A program made the translations under genes and the position numbers. The notes beneath the pieces were generated by a model that saw nothing but the letters and a program-made list of their open reading frames with translations, was not told where the DNA came from and ran no database searches. From NCBI RefSeq assembly GCF_003946555.1, contig NZ_RHOO01000001.1:62001-126000 (forward strand): 64,000 nucleotides of DNA, in the 5' to 3' direction. Each line of letters opens with the position of its first letter. Within the stretch, counting starts at the first letter, position 1. This stretch comes from Companilactobacillus hulinensis (GTDB taxonomy: Bacteria; Bacillota; Bacilli; Lactobacillales; Lactobacillaceae). Below, in pieces: positions 34,937 through 44,177 of this stretch.

Positions 34937-36923
34937 AAGAAGTCTCTCCAAGATGCATGACAGTTATTTGATATATATCTTGGCGTGCAGCTTTGCCATT
35001 GGAATATTCAGCATACTGATTTCACTGGCTGACAATAAGATCATGAAGCATGATATCAGCATGTGGAGAACATCTTTAGTACCGATTGTCTTCACACTCA
35101 GCATTGTCTTTGCGGTCTCGGCATTCGTGTACATGGCGTACGTTGGTGGATTCTTTATCAAACAGCAACGGCACGAGTTCTTGACCTTTGAAAAACTAGG
35201 TATGTCCAAGTTTACAATTATTTTAATAGGATTCATCCAGACTTTTGTTATTCAATTCGTTGCTTGGGTATTGGGAATCATTGAAGCATTTATCTTCCAA
35301 AAGTTTTTTGGAATGTTGCTGCTATACCTAATGCGGGTTCGGATAGATTTTACTTCGGCGTTTAATTGGAATAGTATAGTTTCACTACTCCAGATAGCAA
35401 TATCTTCAATGGTAATATTCAGTGTTATGAACGCCTTCAGAACTTATCGGATCGTCAAAAAAAAGAAACCAAATACTAAAAAAGTTAATATTTGGCTTCG
35501 CATTCCGACTGGGACTATTGGTATTTTGATGTTTGTCAGCGCAGTTGTCGGGACCATAGGCTTGTTTACAGCAATGGAGTCTACAGATACCAGAGGGTAT
35601 TCAAATCGAGTTATTCTTCAAAGTCTATATGTCGCCACAGCGTACTTTTTTGGCACTTATCTGATTTATTTTGGGTTCTTACCAGTTCTATTGACCGCAT
35701 TACAAAAGGTTAAATGGATCTCGTATTCCGGTTTGAATATGTTTTCTTTCAAATATTTGAAGGAACGTATGAAGCGTAATACGTCGGTACTATGGTTTGT
35801 GACTGAATTATCGACAATGGCGTTGATGCTTTTGACGGTTTGTTACTTTGGTTACCGGCTGGTATATGATAATTATCACACTGAATATCCGTTCGCAATG
35901 ACTGCCAACAGAGATACTGTCAATGATGTTAAAAAGACAATTGATGATAGTAAGACAGAGATTTCTCGTGAGTACCATTCTAAAATCAAGATTGAGCTGG
36001 TTTCGAGTGTCGATGAGACTACTCGTGTGCTAGTCCAACGACCAGCATCATTTATGTCCTATTCAGAATATATGAGATTACCCAAAAAAATACGGGATCA
36101 AAATCCATATGTTAACCCGAAACAATTTATGCGGATCGGATTCGGTAACGATGAGACGTTTGGATTCTCTAATCGTCGAATTGAATGGAATGTTAAAAAT
36201 TCCGCAAAAATTGTGACGCATAAAAATGGATCTTCATTCCCGTATGGTGGAGGGATGTTCCCTGGTTCATTAATGGTCACTCCGGATAACTATTACAATA
36301 AGATGAACACAGCAAGCACTGACACGCTCTATGGCTGGTACTTCAAACATGGTGATAAGATTACTAAGAAGCAGGCTGAAGCTCTTAGAAAGCATCGGAA
36401 TGCATATATGATACACGTTGATGCCAAGTCTAGTGTTGATGATTCAACTTTTACAATTACTAAGTACAATCCTAATAATTATGGCGATAACGACTACATT
36501 CAAGCTGGATTTGTTCGACAGGAGAATGCCAAACGTCGTTTGCACCAAATAGTCGGATTCTTCATCTTCATGATTGCAATTTTCAGTATTGCACTCTTGT
36601 TAGCTCTTGGAAGTGTTCTGACACTACGAGTGTTATTGCGTGATGATCATGAATGGCGACAGCTGAAGACACTCAAAAAGATCGGTGTCAGCAATCAGGA
36701 GATTCGTGGCATCGTTCGTAGTGAGAATATATTAACTTTTGTTATTCCATTGATATTTGCCATTCTGCAAGCATATGCAGCGATTATTCTCATCAATAAT
36801 GAATATAGCTCAATAATTCCTGAATTTGCAATTATCTGTCTGAGTTATGTTGTTTTGTACAGTATAATTGGGGTAGTCACGTATATGATCTCGTGGCGGA
36901 GCGTCAAGAGAAGGATCAATTGA
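34917..36923 (+). CDS. Bce-type ABC transporter permease (FtsX-like, large extracellular domain)
   Basis: Membrane permease of 668 residues. It has ten predicted membrane segments: one near the N-terminus, three in a first FtsX-like block, further pairs in the middle, and three at the C-terminus. Between residues about 325 and 530 lies a long hydrophilic domain, the extracellular peptide-sensing part of BceB/VraE proteins. The start is the ATG at 34917 after GGTGGGGGGAG; an upstream in-frame start would lie further into the ATPase gene. The 3' end overlaps a convergent small gene by eight bases, with no terminator between them. Confidence 0.91.
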   Translation: MYLKIIRRSLSKMHDSYLIYILACSFAIGIFSILISLADNKIMKHDISMWRTSLVPIVFTLSIVFAVSAFVYMAYVGGFFIKQQRHEFLTFEKLGMSKFTIILIGFIQTFVIQFVAWVLGIIEAFIFQKFFGMLLLYLMRVRIDFTSAFNWNSIVSLLQIAISSMVIFSVMNAFRTYRIVKKKKPNTKKVNIWLRIPTGTIGILMFVSAVVGTIGLFTAMESTDTRGYSNRVILQSLYVATAYFFGTYLIYFGFLPVLLTALQKVKWISYSGLNMFSFKYLKERMKRNTSVLWFVTELSTMALMLLTVCYFGYRLVYDNYHTEYPFAMTANRDTVNDVKKTIDDSKTEISREYHSKIKIELVSSVDETTRVLVQRPASFMSYSEYMRLPKKIRDQNPYVNPKQFMRIGFGNDETFGFSNRRIEWNVKNSAKIVTHKNGSSFPYGGGMFPGSLMVTPDNYYNKMNTASTDTLYGWYFKHGDKITKKQAEALRKHRNAYMIHVDAKSSVDDSTFTITKYNPNNYGDNDYIQAGFVRQENAKRRLHQIVGFFIFMIAIFSIALLLALGSVLTLRVLLRDDHEWRQLKTLKKIGVSNQEIRGIVRSENILTFVIPLIFAILQAYAAIILINNEYSSIIPEFAIICLSYVVLYSIIGVVTYMISWRSVKRRIN

Positions 36924-37359
36924 TAACTTTGTATTCTTTGGTGAAGAATCCGAAGGGTACCTTGGAATCGGAACGGATACCTTCGTCAATTTCTCTTTGT
37001 ATGTATTTTTGACCGTCTTGCAAATGTGTTTCGTTGTCGAAGGTGCTGATTATCAGATATTCTTGTAAGTCGTCACGAAGTTGGTAGACAGAAGAGTTGT
37101 AGCTTATTTTGCCTGTATAGACGAACTTATTGGTAAATAATGATGATTGGTCAGCATTGAACTTCAAATATGTCAACAAATACAGCTTGTCAACGGAATC
37201 AATGGTTCCTGTAAGGTTGCGGTATTGCCCATTTCTGGTTAATACTTTTATTAAAAGATGGTCTGTTTTATCATCAAATAAGGGTTTTAATAAAGTATCA
37301 GCAGATAGTTGCTGAGGCTTTAAAAAAGAATATGTGCCTAACTTTAATGTTATGTTCAT
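36916..37359 (-). CDS. Uncharacterised protein
   Basis: I do not recognise this family. The product is 147 residues if translation starts at the ATG at 37359 with AAAGGA upstream; a start at 37383 is possible. It is hydrophilic with no signal peptide or membrane segment, rich in Asp, Leu and Tyr, and alternating hydrophobic residues suggest mostly beta strands in the first two thirds. It reads leftward, overlaps the permease gene tail-to-tail by eight bases and diverges from the metallo-hydrolase at 37402 with 42 bases between. Base composition resembles its neighbours. A small cytosolic protein is all that can be said. Confidence 0.7.
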   Translation of the reverse strand: MNITLKLGTYSFLKPQQLSADTLLKPLFDDKTDHLLIKVLTRNGQYRNLTGTIDSVDKLYLLTYLKFNADQSSLFTNKFVYTGKISYNSSVYQLRDDLQEYLIISTFDNETHLQDGQKYIQREIDEGIRSDSKVPFGFFTKEYKVIN

Positions 37360-37401
37360 AATTATTGAAATCCTTTCAATCAAAATTTTTGGAGGTTTTC
37401 T

Positions 37402-38124
37402 ATGTTAGTTACAGTATTAGGTTATTATGGAGGATACCCATATAAGGGTATTGGTACCTCGGGTTATTTATTGCAAGATGAGGACTTTAACGTCTTGATC
37501 GACTGTGGTAGTGGTGTTTTGAATGAATTATCAAACTACCTTAAGCCGACTGATCTTGACGCTGTGGTCCTATCTCACTATCACCATGATCATACCGCTG
37601 ATGTGGGAGTTTTGCAGTATAATTGGCTTGCTGCTAAGATGCCAGAGCCACTTCCAATTTACGGTCATACGCAAGATTTTGTTAACTTTGCTCAATTAAC
37701 AGAGAACGGAGCTACCAAGGGAATTGCATATAATGATTATGAGCCAACTGAGATCGGACCGTTCAAGTTTGAGTTTATGAGAACAATCCACCCAGTACCG
37801 GCTTACGCAATGAGGATCACCAAAGGCGACAAAACGATTGTTTATACAGCTGACACAACATACTTTGACGGTTTAGTGGACTTTGCTAAAGATGCAGATC
37901 TATTGATTACAGATACCAACTTCCCAGAGGATGTTACTGGAAGAAAGTGGCACATGAATACCAAGGAATCAGGTACTTTAGCTAAGGATGCTGGTGTTAA
38001 GAGATTAATGATCAGTCATCTTCCACAGACTGTTGATGCTTCAGTTATGTTAGAACAATCACAAAAATATGCCGGGGAAATTCCCGTAATTAATGCGTTT
38101 GAGCAGCTTGAAATCGAAGTATAG
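37402..38124 (+). CDS. MBL-fold metallo-hydrolase, RNase Z/YhfI-like
   Basis: Zinc hydrolase of 240 residues. The metal motif is SHYHHDHTADVG (H-x-H-x-D-H), with further ligands at TIHPVPAYAMR, YTADTTYFDG and a final histidine in ISHLPQ. These features are shared by the beta-lactamase-fold group that includes tRNase Z and YhfI-type enzymes. It is shorter than most tRNase Z proteins and lacks an obvious exosite arm, so a phosphodiesterase-like activity on another substrate is more likely. GGAGG is upstream of the ATG. It stands between an unknown gene and spx. Confidence 0.86.
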   Translation: MLVTVLGYYGGYPYKGIGTSGYLLQDEDFNVLIDCGSGVLNELSNYLKPTDLDAVVLSHYHHDHTADVGVLQYNWLAAKMPEPLPIYGHTQDFVNFAQLTENGATKGIAYNDYEPTEIGPFKFEFMRTIHPVPAYAMRITKGDKTIVYTADTTYFDGLVDFAKDADLLITDTNFPEDVTGRKWHMNTKESGTLAKDAGVKRLMISHLPQTVDASVMLEQSQKYAGEIPVINAFEQLEIEV

Positions 38125-38383
38125 CCTAGGTACTGATATCATTAGATTTTCATAATGATGTATAACTTATAACTAATGTCATGAATTAATTTATATTTAT
38201 ATAAATTGTGAACTGCTAACACAAACATTGATATTTAGGGTGCTATTTTTCACAATGTACGTTTTGTAGAACAGATATTCGTTAGTTTTATCTGAAAAAG
38301 TATAGATTTTATTTTAGTTTTAATGTAAAATATTTATGTGTTCAAATAGTATTGAATAATACATAAGAAAAGGAGAGATTATA

Positions 38384-38782
38384 ATGGTAACTATTTATAC
38401 ATCTCCAAGTTGCACTTCATGCCGTAAAGCAAAGGCTTGGCTCGAAGAACATGACATTCCTTACAAAGAAAGAAACATCTACTCAGAACCTTTAAATAAA
38501 CAAGAAATTCAACAAGTACTTCAAATGACTGAAAACGGAACAGAAGAAATTATTTCTACACGTTCCAAAGCATTCCAAAACTTAAAGGTTGATCTAGACG
38601 ATTTAACAATTGATCAATTGTTAACATTAGTTCAAGAGAACCCTGGTTTATTGAAACGTCCAATCATCATGGATGACAAACGTCTCCAAGTTGGTTTCAA
38701 CGAAGATGAGATCAGAAGATTCTTGCCAAGAAGTGTTAGAACTATGGAGTTACAAAAAGCTCAGCTTATGGCTGGCTTATAG
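38384..38782 (+). CDS. spx: Spx transcriptional regulator
   Basis: Redox-sensing regulator of 132 residues that binds the alpha subunit of RNA polymerase and changes promoter choice in thiol stress. It has the ArsC/Spx fold with the redox switch Cys10-x-x-Cys13 in PSCTSC. Further family signs are [17 protein letters not shown] and RRFLPR. AGGAGAG precedes the start. In Firmicutes, Spx level is set by ClpXP proteolysis with the adaptor SpxH (YjbH), and MecA lies near it in the genome; both genes are in this window at 46.5 and 41.9 kb. A strong terminator follows. Confidence 0.96.
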   Translation: MVTIYTSPSCTSCRKAKAWLEEHDIPYKERNIYSEPLNKQEIQQVLQMTENGTEEIISTRSKAFQNLKVDLDDLTIDQLLTLVQENPGLLKRPIIMDDKRLQVGFNEDEIRRFLPRSVRTMELQKAQLMAGL

Positions 38783-38791
38783 AATGAATTT

Positions 38792-38827
38792 GATCCGCTG
38801 TACATTGAGTACAGTGGGTCTTTTTTT
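38792..38827 (+). terminator. Terminator after spx
   Basis: GATCCGCTGTAC (38792-38803) pairs with GTACAGTGGGTC (38809-38820) over a five-base loop and is followed by seven T. Confidence 0.92.
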
Positions 38828-38864
38828 GTGTCCATTTTTAGGTGAAAAATCTGAAATCATCATG

Positions 38865-38931
38865 AGATAATACACACATTTTACAAGTCTGAGTATTATC
38901 TAAAGCCTATAACCATGGGGTTCAATATAGG
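38865..38931. repeat. Two adjacent inverted repeats upstream of the DUF285 gene
   Basis: AGATAATAC (38865-38873) pairs with GTATTATCT (38893-38901), and CCTATA (38906-38911) pairs with TATAGG (38926-38931). They lie between the spx terminator and the surface-protein start and may be operator sites or leader hairpins. Confidence 0.45.
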
Positions 38932-39028
38932 TAAAAGCACTTTGCATAAATTGAACTAATACGCTATGAATATATTGATAAACTGCTTCTTGTTAAGAAA
39001 TTATCAAATGGACAAGGCGGAAGTAATT

Positions 39029-41770
39029 ATGATTGGGACTAATTTGAAACCACCTAAAAAAGGTATTAGATATATTTTATGGTTAAGTATTTTGATTGGA
39101 TTTATAGCTGAAGTTATTTGTGGTCAGAGGGTCGTTAAGGCAGATGACATTACTGATTTACAAGGAATGTTGAATGAGAATAGTTCTGTTATCCAAAATG
39201 CACCAGATACTAAGAGTGACACAATTAATACAATCGCTCCATTAGCCGCTACTATAACGGCTAGTGGAACTTTTGGTACTTGTAATTGGGATATTGATGA
39301 AGATGGATTGCTTACTATTCATGCTGGAGTTTTGGGTACAAATGCAGGAAATTGGATGTCATATAAGTCCAGTATTAATAAAATTGTCGTTGAACCAGGG
39401 GTTGTTGCTAATTCTGGCAGTTCAAATTTATTTGCAAATCTTAGTAATGTAAAAATGATAGATGTTACAAATTTAAATACAGGAAATGTTGTAACAATGA
39501 GTGAAATGTTTTTTCAAGATACATCATTAACTGAAATTGTTGGTTTGGACAACTTTGACACTTCCAAAGTTACTGGTATGTCGCGAATGTTTTATAGTAC
39601 AAAGCTGTTAGGATCCATTGATTTATCTAGCTTTGATACTGGCAAAGTTCAAGCAATGAATGAAATGTTTAGTTCAACAGGTGCATCGGAAATAGTTGGA
39701 TTGGGAAATATGAATTTAGAAATAGTAACCAATATACAAGCTATATTTTCAGGTACGTCGGTTGACAATTTGGATGAAATTAAAAATTGGAATACATCAC
39801 GTGTTCAAAATATGTCTGGTGTATTTCGCTCATGTACGTTTGTTAAACTTGTTGATTTGTCTGGTTGGGATACATCAAGTGTTACTAATATGAGTTTGCT
39901 GTTTGCATCCTCCAGTGGATTAGATGAACCATACGGATTGGAGAACTGGGATACTGGCAAAGTAACGGATATGTCATCTGCTTTTCAGTATTCGAAGTTT
40001 AGTTCATTAGATCAAATTAAAAATTGGGATACATCAAATGTAACTAATATGGGTCAAATGTTTTTGTCTGCTACCAAATTGAATGGGTTAGATGTTTCAA
40101 AATGGAACACTTCAAAAGTTACAACAATGAATGCAATGTTTCAATCTGATGCTAATTTGAATGAAAATAATCTTATTGGCTTAGATAAATTGAATACGTC
40201 AAATGTAACGGATATGAGCAATATGTTTTTGGGAACTGGATTTACTGTATTGGACTTATCTGGCTTTGATACAAAAAATGTAACGTCAATGACGTCAATG
40301 TTCCAATCAACAGGTAAATTAGTACAGGTGATTGGAAACTTTAATACTGGTAGTTTGGAAAAGATGAGTAGTATTTTTGATAATTCGGCAATTAGTGATT
40401 TAAGTCAATTTAATATAGCTGATTGGGATACTAGCAGGGTAATTAGTTTTAGTAGAGCTTTTGTTAGCACTCCCATTACTAGTGCGGATTTTGTAAAAAA
40501 TTGGGATACTAGTTCAGGTCAAGATTTTTCAGGTTTATTTAACAACTGCACAAGTCTTCAATCTGCGGATGTTTCAAATTGGAATACATCGAGTGCTACT
40601 GATATGAGTGCAATATTTAGGAGTGATAGTAAGTTACAAAATATAGATGTTTCAAATTGGAATACTGGAAATGTAATCAATATGAAATCAATGTTTTATA
40701 ATGATTATTCTATGTCTAAAATTGATGTCTCAAAATGGAATACGAAGAATGTTACCGATATGTCGAATATGTTCTACGGAATAAATAAGCTTAAAGAATT
40801 AGATGTTTCAAATTGGGACACAGGTAATGTCACAGATATGCAGTATATGTTCAACGGAGATACGCTACTTAGCTATTTGGATGTATCGAATTGGAATACG
40901 GGTAAGGTACAGAATATGCTCTATATGTTTGCGGGTGATACTAGTTTATCTAATCTAGATGTTTCAAACTGGGATGTTAAAAATGTAACCAACATTTCAA
41001 TGATGTTTTATAATAACAAATTAATGACAAGCTTGGACTTGTCAAATTGGGATACTTCCAATGTTGACACAGACTTATCTTTTATAAATTCAACACCAAA
41101 ATTGTGGAAAATATCACTTGGTCCTAAATTTTTTGCTCATGATGGTACATTTATGACCACTGCTCCTGGTAACAATAGGACAATTGATGATCCAGATTCT
41201 AGTGAACAGTACACTAGTATTTCCGATATGTGGCAGGCAGTTAATGTTAAGTCAGGTGGTACAGCTCATAAACCTGCCGGTAAGTTATATACATATTCAG
41301 ACATAACAAATATGTATTCAGAGCCTGGTGGACAATCTGAAACATACGTATGGCAACAGCAACCTTATATGGATGTCTCTATGGATGTCCCAGATTTGTC
41401 ATATGGTCAAGCATCCGCTGGACAAGGAATCGTTCATCGACAAGAGAATGATTGGGGAATTACTTTAACCAATAATGTTTATCCTGTTGCAGCGGTCGAC
41501 ACGTCAATATCTGTTGCAATGGAGTCGCCATTGATATCGAGCGATGGTAAGTATACGGCTGAAAATATTCTGATGTTTAGAGATGATGATGGAAATGATA
41601 AATATATTGGAGCTTCACCGGTCAACATTTATGAAGGTAGAGTTGCCAATGGTTCTAAGTTCATCGATTGGGATGATGATCATGGATTTTTGATGAATCT
41701 TGATGGTTATGATTATAAAATGTCCAATTATTCAACAACACTAGATTGGACAATGGTAAACAGTATTTAA
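39029..41770 (+). CDS. BspA/DUF285 repeat surface protein
   Basis: Large exported protein of 913 residues. The N-terminus holds a signal peptide (IRYILWLSILIGFIAEVICG) cleaved near VKA-DD. From about residue 130 to 690 there are at least 20 repeats of about 24 residues, each like L-D-V-S-x-W-x-T-x-x-V-x-x-M-x-x-M-F, the DUF285 (lactobacillus BspA-type) repeat. A C-terminal domain ends in LDWTMVNSI, similar to the W-T-x ends of WxL-type wall proteins; there is no LPxTG motif or final membrane anchor. I use the ATG at 39029, with GGCGGAAG upstream, rather than 38966, because the signal peptide then starts normally. The lower GC and position between spx and mecA suggest insertion by transfer. 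Adhesion is likely but unproven. Confidence 0.88.
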   Translation: MIGTNLKPPKKGIRYILWLSILIGFIAEVICGQRVVKADDITDLQGMLNENSSVIQNAPDTKSDTINTIAPLAATITASGTFGTCNWDIDEDGLLTIHAGVLGTNAGNWMSYKSSINKIVVEPGVVANSGSSNLFANLSNVKMIDVTNLNTGNVVTMSEMFFQDTSLTEIVGLDNFDTSKVTGMSRMFYSTKLLGSIDLSSFDTGKVQAMNEMFSSTGASEIVGLGNMNLEIVTNIQAIFSGTSVDNLDEIKNWNTSRVQNMSGVFRSCTFVKLVDLSGWDTSSVTNMSLLFASSSGLDEPYGLENWDTGKVTDMSSAFQYSKFSSLDQIKNWDTSNVTNMGQMFLSATKLNGLDVSKWNTSKVTTMNAMFQSDANLNENNLIGLDKLNTSNVTDMSNMFLGTGFTVLDLSGFDTKNVTSMTSMFQSTGKLVQVIGNFNTGSLEKMSSIFDNSAISDLSQFNIADWDTSRVISFSRAFVSTPITSADFVKNWDTSSGQDFSGLFNNCTSLQSADVSNWNTSSATDMSAIFRSDSKLQNIDVSNWNTGNVINMKSMFYNDYSMSKIDVSKWNTKNVTDMSNMFYGINKLKELDVSNWDTGNVTDMQYMFNGDTLLSYLDVSNWNTGKVQNMLYMFAGDTSLSNLDVSNWDVKNVTNISMMFYNNKLMTSLDLSNWDTSNVDTDLSFINSTPKLWKISLGPKFFAHDGTFMTTAPGNNRTIDDPDSSEQYTSISDMWQAVNVKSGGTAHKPAGKLYTYSDITNMYSEPGGQSETYVWQQQPYMDVSMDVPDLSYGQASAGQGIVHRQENDWGITLTNNVYPVAAVDTSISVAMESPLISSDGKYTAENILMFRDDDGNDKYIGASPVNIYEGRVANGSKFIDWDDDHGFLMNLDGYDYKMSNYSTTLDWTMVNSI

Positions 41771-41929
41771 TCGAGTTAATTTCCTATAACTTTAATTATA
41801 ATGTATGCTACAATGCTTGACGAAGTAACGGTTAAGAGTCTATAGTTTTGTCTAAACAAACGAAGGTTTATTTACTTTACAAAGATTTTGAGACTGTTAA
41901 AATGTAGATACAGAATTGAGGTGACTATG

Positions 41930-42610
41930 ATGGAAATGGATCGACTTAATGAGAACACAATCAGAGTCATTCTTAGTACGCAGGATTTGCAAGATCGTGG
42001 AGTTACTGTTTTAGATCTCTTGGGAAATAAGAAACAGATCGAAACATTCTTCTATAGTATTTTGGATGAAGTTGACAAGGATCACGTTTTCACAAACAAT
42101 GAACCAGTGACTTTCCAAATTATGCCTAACAAACAAGGCCTAGAGCTACTTATTAGCAAGAACGATGATGCTGATGATGCTGGTTCATTGCCATTAAATA
42201 CGTTGCAGAATTCAAACGACGGTGATGATACTAATTCATTTGAATTTGATAATGCGAAGTTGGGTAACGATGAGTACGATGAGGATACTGCACCATACTT
42301 GAATGACCCAGATACACCTACGAAGGCAGTTATTGTTGAGTTTAAGGATTTTGAAGACTTCATTCAACTTGCAGATTTGTTGCACTTAGAGAGTGGAGTT
42401 TCTAATCTATGGGAATATCAAGGTACGTACTACTTGCAATTAATCCTGTTTACTGATGAAATGCACGATATGACTTATAATGATGTGATGGCTATGTTGA
42501 GTGAATATAGCTTTAAGACTAAGGTCACAGCTGCTGTATTATCTGAGTATGGTAAGGAAGTTATGAGTAAGACTGCTTTGGAATTAGCTAGATATTATTT
42601 TAAGAACTAG
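41930..42610 (+). CDS. mecA: MecA adaptor protein
   Basis: Adaptor that brings substrates to ClpC for degradation by ClpP. In Bacillus it acts on ComK and Spx-related targets. The product has 226 residues. The N-terminus MEMDRLNENTIRV is the usual start, followed by an acidic low-complexity linker (about residues 80-125) and the C-terminal ClpC-binding domain. The ATG at 41930 is eight bases after GAGG; the adjacent ATG at 41927 is also possible. A longer frame from 41888 would add residues not seen in the family. In many Firmicutes mecA lies directly beside spx; here a DUF285 surface gene separates them. Confidence 0.95.
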   Translation: MEMDRLNENTIRVILSTQDLQDRGVTVLDLLGNKKQIETFFYSILDEVDKDHVFTNNEPVTFQIMPNKQGLELLISKNDDADDAGSLPLNTLQNSNDGDDTNSFEFDNAKLGNDEYDEDTAPYLNDPDTPTKAVIVEFKDFEDFIQLADLLHLESGVSNLWEYQGTYYLQLILFTDEMHDMTYNDVMAMLSEYSFKTKVTAAVLSEYGKEVMSKTALELARYYFKN

Positions 42611-42635
42611 AAGTCGCAGAGATGCGGCTTTTTTT
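42611..42635 (+). terminator. Terminator after mecA
   Basis: AAGTCGCA (42611-42618) pairs with TGCGGCTT (42623-42630) over GAGA and is followed by a T-run. Confidence 0.88.
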
Positions 42636-42649
42636 GTATGCTATTATAA

Positions 42650-42810
42650 TTGCTGAATAAATTTTGAGCTGTTATAATAACTTTGTTACAAGTGCAATAA
42701 AAAAGCAGACCGATATGATGGTCTGCTTGCGGCAATTCCGCTGATGCGGTGGTCGCTTAAACTATACTAAAGTAAGCTTTGACGGCCAAGTCAATACGAG
42801 CTTACTTTTT
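42650..42810 (+). ncRNA. Orphan RNA resembling a type I toxin mRNA without its ORF
   Basis: A good promoter, TTGCTG (42650-42655) and TATAAT (42673-42678) with a 17-base spacer, precedes a short transcript. The transcript ends at the hairpin AAGTAAGCT (42770-42778)/AGCTTACTT (42799-42807) plus a T-run. It contains the stems GCAGACC/GGTCTGC and GCGGCAATTCCGC-like segments seen downstream of small holin-like toxin genes in lactobacilli, but no frame longer than about nine codons. Confidence 0.5.
42698..42789 (-). ncRNA. Antisense RNA overlapping the orphan toxin-like transcript
   Basis: On the minus strand TTGGCC (42784-42789) and TATAGT (42761-42766) are 17 bases apart. The RNA of about 57 bases would start near 42754, fold a GCGG-aattg-CCGC hairpin and end at the terminator AGCAGACC/GGTCTGCT with a T-run near 42698. 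This is the arrangement of a type I antitoxin, complementary to the whole middle of the + transcript. Confidence 0.5.
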
Positions 42811-42860
42811 TAATTTACACCATATTAGTATTTAGATATTCCAATTATTTCAAAATCCAT

Positions 42861-43191
42861 TTGACAATATAAAATTAAAAGTGTAAATTAATCACCAATC
42901 AAATGATTAAATAATATTTAATCTTATTAGACGTTGAAGAGAAGAGTAGATTGGTGAGTAGTTTGAATAGTGACCGCTAGATGGTGAAAAGGCGGAACGA
43001 AAGTTTGATCGAAGATGAGCTTGGAGTCTTACCTAGGTGGAAGCCAAAGGTACGCAAGGATGCGATATCATCCCGGACATGTTAGTGTCGTTGAGGTATT
43101 TTGAGCAATTAAAATATAAATTAGGGTGGTACCACGGTAATCGTCCCTACATCGCAGAGTAATTCTGTGTATGTAGGGACGATTTTTTTTT
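42861..43191 (+). promoter_or_regulatory. T-box leader, probably methionine-specific
   Basis: Promoter TTGACA (42861-42866) and TAAATT (42884-42889) with a 17-base spacer lead into a T-box leader. The T-box itself is AGGGTGGTACCACGG at 43123-43137. The terminator is TCGTCCCTACAT (43141-43152) with ATGTAGGGACGA (43171-43182) and a T-run. A likely specifier codon is the ATG at 43015-43017, on the 3' side of stem I, which means methionine. Uncharged tRNA-Met would favour the antiterminator and expression of metQ downstream. Confidence 0.88.
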
Positions 43192-43223
43192 CATAAGATT
43201 TGAGATTTTGAGGAGGCGGATAT

Positions 43224-43271
43224 ATGAGAATATTAGTTATTTACAAATCACCCATGTGGTTCTCAAGTTAG
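43224..43271 (+). CDS. Fifteen-codon ORF between T-box and metQ
   Basis: An ATG preceded by the strong ribosome site GGAGGCGG opens a frame of only 15 codons (MRILVIYKSPMWFSS) that stops 22 bases before metQ. It may be a short leader peptide or the remnant of a deleted gene. I do not recognise the sequence, and translation is uncertain. Confidence 0.3.
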   Translation: MRILVIYKSPMWFSS

Positions 43272-43293
43272 AAAATTTTAATCTGAGGGAGAT

Positions 43294-44157
43294 ATGGAAA
43301 TGAGTAAAAAGTGGCACAAGATTTTTGGAACAATTATTTTAGCATTATCAATATTCGTTCTGGCTGGTTGTGGAAAAAGTGCATCGGCATCAACGAGTAA
43401 GACAATTACAATTGGGTCTCAAGGTTCAGACTTAGAGATCTGGCAACATATTGCCAAGAGTTCTCAAGCAAAGCAAGCTGGTTTGAAGATCAAGGTTAAG
43501 GAAATCACTGATGGCACTCAACTGAACAAGGCAAAAACTGAGGGTGAAGTTGACGTCAATGCATTCCAATCATGGTCATATTATCAAGCCTACAATAAGC
43601 AGAATCCTAACGGTAAATTAGCTGCTTTGGGAACGACTTATCTTGAACCATTAGGAATCTATTCTAAGAAGTACAAGAAGCTTAGTGAGATTCCTAATGG
43701 TACAACGATTGCAATTGCCAATAATCCTGCCAACACTTCCAGAGATTTGTTGCTGCTACAAAAGGCTGGTTTGATCACTTTGGATAAAGGGTTCAACGCT
43801 TTGAGCAATACTAAGGATATCAAGAGTAATCCGAAGAACCTGAAGTTCAAGGAGATTGACGATACGACCGGCCCACGTGTTTTAAATGATGTTGATGTTG
43901 TTTTGATTTCTAACACGGTTGCTCTAGATGGCGGACTTCATGTGCTGACTGACTCAATCTACCATGAGAACGTTGATCAAAGTACAAAGGACAATGTTAA
44001 TATTCTGGCAACTGCCACAAAGAATAAGAATAATAAGCAATACAAGAAACTTGTTAAGCTGTATCACAATAAGACAATTCAAAAGTATATTAAGAAGAAG
44101 TATTACGGAACTAAGATCGAAGTTAATAAACCATTATCATATTTGGAAAATAAATAA
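43294..44157 (+). CDS. metQ: Methionine ABC transporter substrate-binding lipoprotein MetQ
   Basis: Lipoprotein of 287 residues that binds methionine outside the membrane for MetNI. The lipobox LAGC is at the end of the signal segment ([13 protein letters not shown]). NlpA/MetQ family features are [16 protein letters not shown] near the N-terminus, [27 protein letters not shown] and [27 protein letters not shown] is upstream. A Met-type T-box leader controls it, and luxS follows after 20 bases. The ATPase and permease genes metN and metI are not next to it, which is unusual, so they must be elsewhere if the system works. Confidence 0.93.
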   Translation: MEMSKKWHKIFGTIILALSIFVLAGCGKSASASTSKTITIGSQGSDLEIWQHIAKSSQAKQAGLKIKVKEITDGTQLNKAKTEGEVDVNAFQSWSYYQAYNKQNPNGKLAALGTTYLEPLGIYSKKYKKLSEIPNGTTIAIANNPANTSRDLLLLQKAGLITLDKGFNALSNTKDIKSNPKNLKFKEIDDTTGPRVLNDVDVVLISNTVALDGGLHVLTDSIYHENVDQSTKDNVNILATATKNKNNKQYKKLVKLYHNKTIQKYIKKKYYGTKIEVNKPLSYLENK

Positions 44158-44177
44158 AATTTAGGAGATATTACATT

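Noticed and set aside
36916-36923. Eight-base overlap of the Bce-type permease and the small unknown gene as a sign of a false gene
   Set aside because: Tail-to-tail overlaps of this size are common; the small gene has a plausible ribosome site and no better candidate on the other strand.
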